The position numbers were made by a program, and so were the translations under genes. The notes below the pieces were generated by a model, which did no database searches, was not told the DNA's origin, and saw only the letters and a list, made by a program, of their open reading frames with translations. Shown piece after piece: positions 1 to 6,910 of a stretch of DNA of 46,793 nucleotides. Every line of letters begins with the position of its first letter. Position 1 is the stretch's first letter. The DNA comes from an uncultured Collinsella sp. (GTDB taxonomy: Bacteria > Actinomycetota > Coriobacteriia > Coriobacteriales > Coriobacteriaceae), in the NCBI GenBank assembly GCA_900541875.1, contig UQLF01000015.1, positions 1-46,793 of the forward strand, in the 5' to 3' direction.

Positions 1-10
1 GGTATCGGGT

Positions 11-48
11 TCCCACATTCATCCGCACATGTGCGGATGAATGTGGGA
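11..48. repeat. 38-bp perfect palindrome
   Basis: Bases 11-29 are the exact reverse complement of bases 30-48, with no spacer; the centre reads CCGCACATGTGCGG. It lies about 100 bp upstream of the toxin-antitoxin promoter and at the left edge of the window, so its left-hand neighbour is unknown. There is no T-tract on either side and no loop, so it does not look like an ordinary terminator. A protein-binding site or a cruciform-forming repeat are both possible. Confidence 0.85.
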
Positions 49-111
49 GGTGTTCGAATGAAGTCGATAATCAAGGGGCATCAGTGTCGTCCAGGCGCAG
101 GCCTTTTGCAT

Positions 112-140
112 TTGACCATGTGCTAGCTTCTCTATATAGT
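112..140 (+). promoter_or_regulatory. Predicted promoter of the toxin-antitoxin operon
   Basis: A -35 hexamer TTGACC (112-117) and a -10 hexamer TATAGT (135-140) are separated by 17 bp. Transcription would begin near 146-148, which rules out a start codon at 139 for the antitoxin and favours the GTG at 181. A GCTAGC half-site (122-127) lies inside the spacer. Confidence 0.65.
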
Positions 141-141
141 G

Positions 142-160
142 TTGCTAGCAGGGCTAGCAA
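142..160. promoter_or_regulatory. Candidate autoregulatory operator of the TA operon
   Basis: TTGCTAGC (142-149) and GCTAGCAA (153-160) form an inverted repeat with a 3-bp spacer just after the predicted -10 box. A third GCTAGC at 122-127 sits between the -35 and -10 boxes. Antitoxins of the RelB/DinJ type normally repress their own promoter through ribbon-helix-helix binding to such palindromes. That this antitoxin binds here is inference. Confidence 0.5.
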
Positions 161-180
161 TTGAAGGGAGCGGGATCGAC

Positions 181-534
181 GTGGGTGCTGTTAGCAGCAT
201 GGCGCAGGTGAACGTTCGCGTGGATCGCCAGGTCAAGAACCGTGCCGAGGAAGCGCTGCGGCTTTCGGGCGGGTCACTGCCCGAGCTCATCAAAAAGGTC
301 GTGGCCAAGGTCGCACAGGGTGGCGGGCAGTGTGAGGAAGTACTGTCTGCCGTTGATGGCCGGCAACAGACCGTCGCGCACGATACTCCGTTCACCGCGT
401 CGTGGGCAGCGGCAGACCGGCTTTATGCAGATTTGGGCATCGCTATGTCGCCCGTATCCGACGATCGCGGTTGGGACACAATCTATTCCGAAGCCATGGA
501 TGAGCATTATCGCCAAAAGGGGATGATCCAGTGA
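181..534 (+). CDS. RelB/DinJ-type antitoxin
   Basis: This 117-residue protein is probably the antitoxin of a type II toxin-antitoxin pair. Its N-terminal part (about residues 7-50 from the GTG) has the amphipathic pattern of a ribbon-helix-helix DNA-binding domain: NVRVDRQVKNRAEEALRLSG, followed by SLPELIKKVVAKVA. The C-terminal part is acidic and would be the toxin-neutralising tail. I chose GTG 181 because AGGGAG (165-170) precedes it at 10 bp spacing and the predicted transcript begins near 147; ATG 199 is the alternative. Its stop codon overlaps the toxin start in a GTGA, typical of translational coupling. Family assignment rests on pattern and context only. Confidence 0.7.
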   Translation: MGAVSSMAQVNVRVDRQVKNRAEEALRLSGGSLPELIKKVVAKVAQGGGQCEEVLSAVDGRQQTVAHDTPFTASWAAADRLYADLGIAMSPVSDDRGWDTIYSEAMDEHYRQKGMIQ

Positions 535-1046
535 GTGGGGCGCCTTTCAAGATCATGGTGGACGCCAACGTATGGGTCGATTCGTTTTGCGTCGACCATG
601 CCGAGTCGCTTGCCGCGCGTGCGTTTATTGGGTGGGGGACGGAGATGGGAGCGTTGCTGTTCTTTCCGGTGCATATTGCCAAGGACGTGCTGTACGTTGT
701 CCAACACGAGTTGAAGCGTAGCGTTCTTGCCAGCGGGGGAGCGATCGACGAGGCATCTGCCCGTGCAATTGGCGATGCGGCGTTGGCGTTTGTTCGGAAC
801 ATGACCGAAAACGCCACGGCCGTGGGTGCAGATGCGTCGGACCTTTGGCTGGCCGACAAATACTTAGCGCTCCATCGCGATTACGAGGACAACTTGGTGC
901 TCGCCGCATGCAAGCGCGCGCAGGTCGATTACTTGGTGACCAACGATCGCAAGCTGCTCGAACATGCCGATCTTGCAGCAAAGACACCTCGTCAAATGAT
1001 GCCGATTCTGGCTTTGGCCGAACGCGGCGGCGCGGCTATCGGTTGA
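531..1046 (+). CDS. PIN-domain toxin (probable ribonuclease)
   Basis: This 171-residue protein looks like a PIN-domain RNase toxin. The first strand carries MVDANVW with Asp11 and Asn13. The later metal-binding part carries YEDNLVLAACKRA (Asp120) and VDYLVTNDRKLL (Asp139), the usual arrangement of acidic residues around the Mg/Mn site of PIN nucleases. The GTG start overlaps the antitoxin stop by four bases, so the two are translationally coupled. The PIN fold and the preceding RHH-like protein together support a toxin-antitoxin system; RelB/DinJ-like antitoxins more often pair with RelE-fold toxins, so the pairing is slightly unusual. The RNA target cannot be read from sequence. Confidence 0.75.
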   Translation: MSGAPFKIMVDANVWVDSFCVDHAESLAARAFIGWGTEMGALLFFPVHIAKDVLYVVQHELKRSVLASGGAIDEASARAIGDAALAFVRNMTENATAVGADASDLWLADKYLALHRDYEDNLVLAACKRAQVDYLVTNDRKLLEHADLAAKTPRQMMPILALAERGGAAIG

Positions 1047-1058
1047 CGCGAACTGTTT

Positions 1059-1095
1059 GCGGGCCTCTTGGACGACGATGCGCCAAGGGGCCCGC
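1059..1095. terminator. Hairpin between convergent genes
   Basis: A 13-bp stem (1059-1071 with 1083-1095, one G-U pair) lies between the toxin gene on the plus strand and the convergent minus-strand gene. There is no strong T-run on either side. A bidirectional terminator is the most likely role. Confidence 0.55.
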
Positions 1096-1104
1096 GTCTG
1101 CTAT

Positions 1105-1539
1105 TTACAAAAGCTCGGCCTTAATGGCGGGACTTTCTGCGAGCTGCTCGGCCGCCTTTTCGTCGGAGCTGTCGAGCGCGGCCAGGCTGCGGTAGACCCA
1201 CTCGTTGACCTGGGTGTTCTTGACGCCTGCGGTCTGCATAAGGGCGCCTACCTCGCGGATTGCTGCGAACAGATCGGCTTTGGGACCCGCGAGCTCGACC
1301 TCGATGCCGTGATAGGCGGTCACGCCGCGGTTCTCACTCACGTGGTCGATAAAGCCCTCGACGGTCTCAAGCTGCTGAGCGAGAGCTGCATCATCGTTAG
1401 CGTCCAGCGCGACGAGTGCGTTCGATACCGTGAGGGCGGGATGTCCGCAGGGGACAAAGCCTTCGATGACATCCATAGCTTCGGTAATGGTTGAGCCCAG
1501 GCCTGCGAGGGCATTGACGAGTTGCTGCTTGGTATCCAT
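1105..1539 (-). CDS. Conserved hypothetical protein, 144 aa
   Basis: I do not recognise this family. The protein is acidic, predicted mainly helical, with no signal peptide and no membrane segment. It contains a Cys-Gly-His-Pro stretch near residue 31 and repeated helix patterns such as NALVALDANDDAALAQQLE. The ATG at 1539 is preceded by AAAGGA at a good distance, and codon use matches the neighbouring core genes, so it is very likely a real gene. It is transcribed away from tmRNA and converges on the PIN toxin. It might be a small regulatory or binding protein, but nothing visible supports a specific function. Confidence 0.75.
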   Translation of the reverse strand: MDTKQQLVNALAGLGSTITEAMDVIEGFVPCGHPALTVSNALVALDANDDAALAQQLETVEGFIDHVSENRGVTAYHGIEVELAGPKADLFAAIREVGALMQTAGVKNTQVNEWVYRSLAALDSSDEKAAEQLAESPAIKAELL

Positions 1540-1778
1540 AACGGTCCTTTCGACGGGTCAATTTTGCTTGGCGAAAATATACGTGACGCGATCAGTAGCA
1601 AAAGTGCGAAGTGCGGCGCACATTGGGGTCTTCACAGCTCGTGCATAGAACAGCTGTCCGCTTTCAGAACGTGGTAAGATAACACTCCACAAGCGGGGTT
1701 CGCCCCGTATGTTCCTTGAAAAGTCGATGGCTGTTGGGTGCTTGCAGGCCCGATGCCATCCAGACTTTCCCGACATTC

Positions 1779-2142
1779 GGGGGCGACTGGTTTCGACACG
1801 ATAGCTCTGAGAGAGGAAGCAAGCCGAGGTCTCCTCGCCTCGTTAAACAGGGGTACCGTCAAATTGAATTGACAACAACTCTTCTTTTGAGCCTATGGCT
1901 CTCGCTGCTTAGTTTATAGCGGCGCGTCAACCCGGTGATTTCCCCGACACCGGCGCGACGTCATGTTAGGGGAATGCTCCCGCGCACGTAATCGGTATGG
2001 CGCGGGCTAAGACCGAACCGGTTAGGACGCCGCGAGCGTGTCGCTGCGCGCAAAGCGTCCGAGACTAAACCAGCGACTGAGCTTGGAGATGCCAATCAGG
2101 GGGCTTTCGTGGACCGGAGTTCGATTCTCCGCGCCTCCACCA
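1779..2142 (+). ncRNA. ssrA: tmRNA (transfer-messenger RNA)
   Basis: tmRNA rescues stalled ribosomes and tags the incomplete protein for degradation. The 5' end GGGGGCG (1779-1785) pairs with CGCCTCC (2132-2138) to form the acceptor stem, followed by A and an encoded CCA (2140-2142). The 5' side continues with the conserved ACTGGTTTCGACA and the 3' end has a normal T-arm (GGTTCGATTC-like, 2116-2131). The tag frame is 1871-1912 and reads DNNSSFEPMALAA then TAG, with the ALAA ending recognised by ClpXP-type proteases. The first tag codon appears to be GAC (or ATT one codon earlier), since TGA lies two codons upstream. A GC-rich terminator follows directly. Confidence 0.95.
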
Positions 2143-2150
2143 CAAGTAAC

Positions 2151-2187
2151 AGGCAGGTAGATATTCGTATCTACCTGCCTTTTTATT
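2151..2187 (+). terminator. ssrA terminator
   Basis: A 13-bp perfect stem (2151-2163 with 2168-2180) closes a TTCG loop and runs into TTTTTATTT. It begins 8 bp after the tmRNA CCA end, so it is the intrinsic terminator of ssrA. Confidence 0.9.
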
Positions 2188-2197
2188 TCCAGTCCGT

Positions 2198-2245
2198 ACC
2201 GCGGAGAATCGAACTCTGTGCAGGGCGCGGGCGTAAAGAAAACGC
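2198..2245. repeat. 48-bp direct repeat copy 1, with antisense tmRNA T-arm
   Basis: Bases 2198-2245 recur exactly at 2408-2455. Within the repeat, 2200-2216 is the exact reverse complement of the tmRNA T-arm at 2117-2133 (17 bases). Copy 1 continues into a GC-rich hairpin (2227-2265) with the core AACGCGTAAGCGTTTT and then, at 2322-2333, a sense fragment GATTCTCCGCGC identical to tmRNA 2123-2134. It cannot form a whole tRNA-like structure. Confidence 0.85.
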
Positions 2246-2407
2246 GTAAGCGTTTTTAGCCCGCGGGCGAGGACGCCGGCAGGTGGCCGAAGCCGGTGCG
2301 GATTTGCGAAGCAAATACGCGGATTCTCCGCGCAAAGTCCCGACTCAAAACGGATGCGATGTTTATCGAATCTCAGCTGGCCTCGCCCAGCATCAACGGA
2401 TCCCCAA

Positions 2408-2455
2408 ACCGCGGAGAATCGAACTCTGTGCAGGGCGCGGGCGTAAAGAAAACGC
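2408..2455. repeat. 48-bp direct repeat copy 2
   Basis: This is the second exact copy of the element at 2198-2245, 210 bp downstream. It keeps the antisense T-arm (2410-2426) but diverges before the hairpin is completed and runs instead into a different repeat family at about 2470-2611. Confidence 0.85.
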
Positions 2456-2499
2456 CTCAGTGACGCAGAGTGGGGCGCGCTTTCCCAATGGCAGCCCAG

Positions 2500-2611
2500 G
2501 CGGAAAGCACGTCCCGGAATTCACGCTCAGACTGGGACGTAGTTTCCGGATGACACATCAAGCGGAAAGTGCATCCCGGAATCCCGCCTCAAACTGGGAC
2601 ACACTTTCCGC
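2500..2611. repeat. Two 50-bp semi-palindromic repeat units
   Basis: Unit 1 (2500-2549) and unit 2 (2562-2611) share the layout GCGGAAAG..CCCGGAAT..CGC.TCA.ACTGGGAC...TTTCCG. Each is itself semi-palindromic: GCGGAAAGTG at the left of unit 2 matches CACTTTCCGC at its right. The sequence at 2472-2487 resembles the right end of a third, decayed unit. The stretch 2143-2696 holds no convincing protein gene, only these repeats and the T-arm copies. Confidence 0.75.
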
Positions 2612-2696
2612 TTCACCTGCCGCCTCGAAAAAACCGCGCGCTCGCCATCCCAAAACTGGGTAGAAGAAAGCCAAAACGCAATCGCAGGAGGTCAAT

Positions 2697-3575
2697 ATGA
2701 CTGCAGAAGATAAGGCAAAGAACGCCGGCAAGGTCGCGCTCGTCCTGGAGGGCGGCAGCTTCCGCGGACAATTTACCGCGGGCGTGCTCGACGTTCTCAT
2801 GGAGGCCGGCGTCGAGATTCCGGCGGTATATGGCGTATCGGCCGGCGCCCTCAACGGCGTGAACTACAAGTCGCACCAGATCGGCCGTGCCAACCGCATC
2901 AACCTGGCTTTCTGCAACGACAACCGCTTCATGGGCGCCGCATCGTTTGCGTCCACGGGCTCCATTGTGGGTTACGACTTTATCTTCAACGATGTCCAGG
3001 ACCGCCTGGATCCCTTTGACAACGAGACGTTCGACGCGAGCCCCATCGAGATGTACGCCGTCGCGACGGACATGCTCTTTGGAACCGCCACGTACCTGCC
3101 GGTCAAAAGCGCCGTGCTCGATCTCGACGCTGTGCGCGCCTCGACGTCGCTGCCGCTGGTGACGCCGCCGGTCGAGATTGACGGGCACAAATACGTCGAC
3201 GGCGGTGTGGCCGATTCGGTCCCTATCGAGCATGTGCTCGAGGAGGCGGGCTTTGACCGTGCGGTCGTCATTGTCACACAGGACCGCTCGTACGAGAAAA
3301 AGCCCTACGAGTTTATGCCCGCCGCGCGCGCCCGCTATGCCGACTACCCCTATCTGCTCGAGGCTATCGAGACACGCCACGACCGTTACAACATCCAGCG
3401 CATGCACCTGTGGAAGTATGAGCGCGAGGGCCGCGCGTTGGTCGTCGCTCCGCAAAAGCCGGTCGAGGTCGGCCATGTCGAGCACGATTCGGCAAAGCTT
3501 TTGGACCTGTATATCCAGGGCCGTCAGGAGGCAAAGCGCCTGCTCGCGGAAATCCAAGAGTTCGTTGAGCGCTAG
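2697..3575 (+). CDS. Patatin-like phospholipase family protein
   Basis: This 292-residue protein is a predicted serine acyl hydrolase of the bacterial patatin family (YjjU/RssA-like size class), expected to act on lipid or acyl-ester substrates in the cytoplasm. The three family marks are present: the oxyanion loop GGSFRG (residues 19-24), the nucleophile elbow GVSAG with Ser48, and the catalytic DGG with Asp168 in the context KYVDGGVADSVP. There is no signal peptide. The ATG follows CAGGAGG at a good distance. It appears monocistronic: repeats lie upstream, and the ribosomal promoter lies 100 bp downstream. The natural substrate cannot be told from sequence. Confidence 0.88.
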   Translation: MTAEDKAKNAGKVALVLEGGSFRGQFTAGVLDVLMEAGVEIPAVYGVSAGALNGVNYKSHQIGRANRINLAFCNDNRFMGAASFASTGSIVGYDFIFNDVQDRLDPFDNETFDASPIEMYAVATDMLFGTATYLPVKSAVLDLDAVRASTSLPLVTPPVEIDGHKYVDGGVADSVPIEHVLEEAGFDRAVVIVTQDRSYEKKPYEFMPAARARYADYPYLLEAIETRHDRYNIQRMHLWKYEREGRALVVAPQKPVEVGHVEHDSAKLLDLYIQGRQEAKRLLAEIQEFVER

Positions 3576-3674
3576 CGACGGCGAACCCTCGAAAAATGAC
3601 AACAGCTCAAGAGCTGGAAAATCACGGCTCGTGGATGACATGTGCAGAAACTCTGGTCGGAGCCAAAATACCTG

Positions 3675-3702
3675 TTGACTCGTACGGCGAGCGGGGTAAT
3701 AT
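3675..3702 (+). promoter_or_regulatory. Predicted promoter of rplM-rpsI
   Basis: TTGACT (3675-3680) and TAATAT (3697-3702) are spaced by 16 bp, a near-consensus housekeeping promoter. Transcription would begin near 3709, leaving a 60-base leader before the GTG start of rplM. Confidence 0.7.
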
Positions 3703-3768
3703 GGACGGGTTACTTGCAGAGCCCCGTGAATCTCTGTAACAACACGTACTGTACATGGAGGAGTCTAA

Positions 3769-4212
3769 GTGATTTCGAAATCGACTCACTACGCCAAGCA
3801 GGGCGAGGTCCAGCGCAACTGGGTTCTCGTCGACGCCGATGGTGCTGTCCTGGGCCGTCTTGCCACCCAGATCGCAATGATCCTGCGCGGTAAGAACAAG
3901 CCCCAGTTCACGCCCAACAGCGACTGCGGCGACTTCGTTGTCGTCATCAACGCCGATAAGGTCCAGCTTACCGGTAACAAGGCCGACACGAAGACCTATT
4001 ATCGCCACAGCGGCTACAACGGCGGCCTCAAGGCTGAGAGCTTCCGCCAGGCTATGGAGAAGCACCCGGAGAAGGTCATCGAGCGCGCCGTTCGCGGTAT
4101 GCTGCCCAAGACCACCCTCGGCCGTGCCCAGATGACCAAGCTTAAGGTCTACGCTGGTGCCGAGCATCCGCATGCTGCCCAGAACCCCACGAAGATTGAG
4201 CTGGAGGCTTAA
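3769..4212 (+). CDS. rplM: 50S ribosomal protein L13
   Basis: This 147-residue protein is ribosomal protein L13, a large-subunit assembly protein that binds 23S rRNA. Recognisable stretches are WVLVDADGAVLGRLATQIA near the N-terminus, DFVVVINADKVQLTGNKADTK in the middle, and AVRGMLPKTTLGRAQMTKLKVYAG towards the C-terminus. The length fits the family (about 142-150). GTG 3769 is the start, preceded by GGAGGAG at 3757-3763. It is followed after two bases by rpsI, the universal L13-S9 operon order. Confidence 0.97.
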   Translation: MISKSTHYAKQGEVQRNWVLVDADGAVLGRLATQIAMILRGKNKPQFTPNSDCGDFVVVINADKVQLTGNKADTKTYYRHSGYNGGLKAESFRQAMEKHPEKVIERAVRGMLPKTTLGRAQMTKLKVYAGAEHPHAAQNPTKIELEA

Positions 4213-4214
4213 AG

Positions 4215-4610
<396 letters not shown>

Positions 4611-4640
4611 GGTTTTATCTCCTTTCGAGATACAATGTAC

Positions 4641-4684
4641 AAGCGGGGCCTGCCGACTGCTCGGTGGGTCCCGCTTTTCTTTTC
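4641..4684 (+). terminator. rplM-rpsI terminator
   Basis: AAGCGGG at the left pairs with CCCGCTT at the right, with further pairing inside, followed by TTTTCTTTT. It closes the ribosomal operon before glmM. Confidence 0.8.
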
Positions 4685-4732
4685 GACTAGGGTGGGCTGC
4701 TTCGTTTTGCCCACTTGGGAAGGAGCGATCCT

Positions 4733-6070
4733 ATGCCCCAGAACATCTTCGGTACCGATGGTGTCCGTGGCGTCGCCAACGCCGATCTTTCGTGCGACCT
4801 CGCGTTTCGCCTGGGCCGCGCGGCGACCAAGTTTCTTGGTCCGGACATCTGCATCGGCCGTGACACGCGCCTTTCGGGCACCATGCTCGAGAGTGCTCTG
4901 ACCGCCGGCATTATGGCCGAGGGCGGCCGTCCGCACTGCTGCGGCGTCATCCCCACGCCTGCCGTGGCACTGCTCACCGTTCAGAACGAGCTCGATGGCG
5001 GCATCGTCATCTCTGCTTCGCATAATCCGCCGGAGTTCAACGGCATCAAGTTCTTTAGCCGCAAGGGCATGAAGCTTCCCGACGCGGTCGAGGAAGAGAT
5101 CAGCGCCTGGGTCATGTCCGAGGAAGCCATGGCTGCCGACACGCTGCCGACCGGTGCCGGCGTGGGCCACATCATCAAGATGAAGGACGCCCGCAAGGCA
5201 TACGTCGACCACGCCATCGATACGCTTGATGGCCTGAGGCTTGACGGCCTGGTCGTTGCCGTCGACTGCGGCCATGGCGCTTCTTGCCAGACCACGCCCG
5301 CCGCACTGCAGCGCCTGGGTGCCACGGTCCATGCCATCAACACCGATTACTGCGGCACTGACATTAACGTTGAGTGCGGCTCCACTCACCTCGAGCCCCT
5401 GCGCGAGCTCGTGCTGCGCACCCACGCCGATATCGGCCTGGCTCACGACGGCGACGCCGACCGCGTACTGTTCGTGGACAGCGAGGGCAATGAGATCGAC
5501 GGTGACTACATCCTGGCTATCTGCGGTTCTGACCTCGCCGCTCGCGGCAAGCTCGCCAACTCCGAGATCGTCTCGACCGTCATGTGCAACCTGGGCTTCT
5601 CCATCGCTATGAAGGAGCAGGGCTTCGAGATGGTTCAGACCGCCGTGGGCGACCGCTACGTTCTGGAGCGCATGCTCGCGGACGGCGCCGTCATCGGCGG
5701 CGAGCAGTCCGGCCACATCATCTTCCTGGAGCACAACACCACCGGTGACGGCCTGGTGACGGCCCTGCAGCTTCTGGCCGTGCTCAAGCGCACCGGTCGT
5801 ACCCTCACTGATCTTGCCGGCATCATGAAGAAGTACCCGCAGGTACTCGTTAACGTGCATTCCGACAACAAGGCCGGTCTGGACGATTGCCAGCCCATCT
5901 GGGATGCCGTCGCTGCTGCCGAGAAGGAGCTTGATGGCCGCGGCCGCATTCTGGTGCGCCCGAGCGGTACCGAGCCGCTGGTCCGCGTGATGGCCGAGGC
6001 CGAGACGCACGAGCTGACCCAGCGCGTTGTTGACGACATCGTCGAGGTTGTCAAGCGCGAACTTCCCTAA
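4733..6070 (+). CDS. glmM: Phosphoglucosamine mutase
   Basis: GlmM converts glucosamine-6-phosphate to glucosamine-1-phosphate on the route to UDP-GlcNAc and peptidoglycan. The 445-residue protein starts with NIFGTDGVRG and has the phosphoserine loop SASHNP (Ser96), the metal loop HDGDADR, the sugar-binding GGEQSGH and the phosphate-binding RPSGTEP near the C-terminus, in family order. I chose ATG 4733, with GGAAGGAG 8 bp upstream, over the in-frame TTG at 4715, which lies inside the Shine-Dalgarno region. The nearby nagB, which also handles glucosamine-6-phosphate, makes this a small amino-sugar neighbourhood. Confidence 0.96.
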   Translation: MPQNIFGTDGVRGVANADLSCDLAFRLGRAATKFLGPDICIGRDTRLSGTMLESALTAGIMAEGGRPHCCGVIPTPAVALLTVQNELDGGIVISASHNPPEFNGIKFFSRKGMKLPDAVEEEISAWVMSEEAMAADTLPTGAGVGHIIKMKDARKAYVDHAIDTLDGLRLDGLVVAVDCGHGASCQTTPAALQRLGATVHAINTDYCGTDINVECGSTHLEPLRELVLRTHADIGLAHDGDADRVLFVDSEGNEIDGDYILAICGSDLAARGKLANSEIVSTVMCNLGFSIAMKEQGFEMVQTAVGDRYVLERMLADGAVIGGEQSGHIIFLEHNTTGDGLVTALQLLAVLKRTGRTLTDLAGIMKKYPQVLVNVHSDNKAGLDDCQPIWDAVAAAEKELDGRGRILVRPSGTEPLVRVMAEAETHELTQRVVDDIVEVVKRELP

Positions 6071-6141
6071 TGGTCAAAAACCGTTGCCAAGTGGTAAACT
6101 ATTAAGGTTATTTTGATTGATTGGTATGTCCGAGGGGGAGC

Positions 6142-6639
6142 ATGTTCACTAAAGTCCTAAGGTCTTTTGGTATGCGTGGTCGAGTCCTTACGCTGGATGC
6201 TCCCATCTCGGGCGACGTCATTCCGCTTTCCGAGGTAAATGACCAGACGTTTGCCACCGGCCTTTTGGGCCAGGGCGTGGCGATTCAGCCCACCGGAACG
6301 CGTGTGATTGCACCGGCTGATGCCAAGGTCGAGGCCATTTTTCCCACGGGACATGCCGTTGCGCTTAACACGGTCGATGGCTTGGACGTGCTCATCCACG
6401 TTGGCCTGGACACTGTTCAGCTCGAGGGCAAGCACTTTACCGTACATGCGCAAGTGGGTGACATCGTCCATAAGGGCGATGTACTCATTGAGTTCGATCG
6501 CGAGGCAATTGCTGCCGAGGGCTACGATGTGACGGTTCCCATCTTGGTGTGCAACTCCGTTGAGTTCTCGAGCATCAAGGGCTCCGTTGGCGTGCATGTC
6601 GAAGAGATGGACCAGCTCATCGTTGCTCGCGAGCGCTAG
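6142..6639 (+). CDS. crr: PTS glucose-type EIIA component, stand-alone
   Basis: This 165-residue protein is an EIIA of the glucose/sucrose PTS family, which takes phosphate from HPr and passes it to an EIIB domain. The paired active-site histidines are visible: His71 in PTGHAVALN and the phosphorylated His86 in VLIHVGLDTVQL, matching His75 and His90 of the enteric protein. The length matches stand-alone Crr. The start ATG 6142 follows GAGGGGGAG. It is not next to an EIICB gene; the alpha-glucoside EIICB at 34 kb lacks an EIIA, so this could serve it in trans. The symbol is by family resemblance; regulatory roles known in enterics need not apply. Confidence 0.88.
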   Translation: MFTKVLRSFGMRGRVLTLDAPISGDVIPLSEVNDQTFATGLLGQGVAIQPTGTRVIAPADAKVEAIFPTGHAVALNTVDGLDVLIHVGLDTVQLEGKHFTVHAQVGDIVHKGDVLIEFDREAIAAEGYDVTVPILVCNSVEFSSIKGSVGVHVEEMDQLIVARER

Positions 6640-6679
6640 CAAGTGCACGTGGCCATTAGCCTACAATTCAAACACGTTT

Positions 6680-6713
6680 ACGGAGGGCGCCCTTGAAAGA
6701 GGGCGCCCTCCGT
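6680..6713. other. 13-bp perfect hairpin between crr and nagB
   Basis: Bases 6680-6692 are exactly complementary to 6701-6713 around an 8-base loop. No T-run follows on either strand, so termination is uncertain. The following 197 bases up to nagB (6714-6910) contain further short stems (for example AAGCT/AGCTT near 6738-6751 and GGCCGCA/TTGCGGCC near 6822-6846) and may form a structured leader. Confidence 0.6.
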
Positions 6714-6910
6714 GGCAAGATGGGATTTGTCCGAAGCTAAACAGCTTTGGGTCACCGTGGACGGGCAGGGGCCTCGACGCGGCTAGACACGAGACACATA
6801 CATTACGCGACCTCGCCCTGGTGGCCGCACACGTTGGTTGCGGCCGACGCGGGCCGCGGGCAAGTGCTTGTAAGGGAGCCTTGCCTCTCTTGTACGAGAA
6901 AGGACGCGTA

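Noticed and set aside
2472..2611. Possible CRISPR array
   Set aside because: Only two to three degenerate units, no unique spacers of constant length and no cas genes.
2283..2663. 126-codon plus-strand open frame
   Set aside because: It consists of the T-arm repeat and the 50-bp semi-palindromic units; no ribosome binding site and no conserved pattern.
2613..3641. 342-codon minus-strand open frame
   Set aside because: It is antisense to the patatin gene, whose catalytic motifs are unmistakable.
6560..6910. N-terminal extension of nagB
   Set aside because: The in-frame open stretch crosses the end of the EIIA gene and a perfect hairpin, while ATG 6911 has a good ribosome binding site and gives the normal NagB length.
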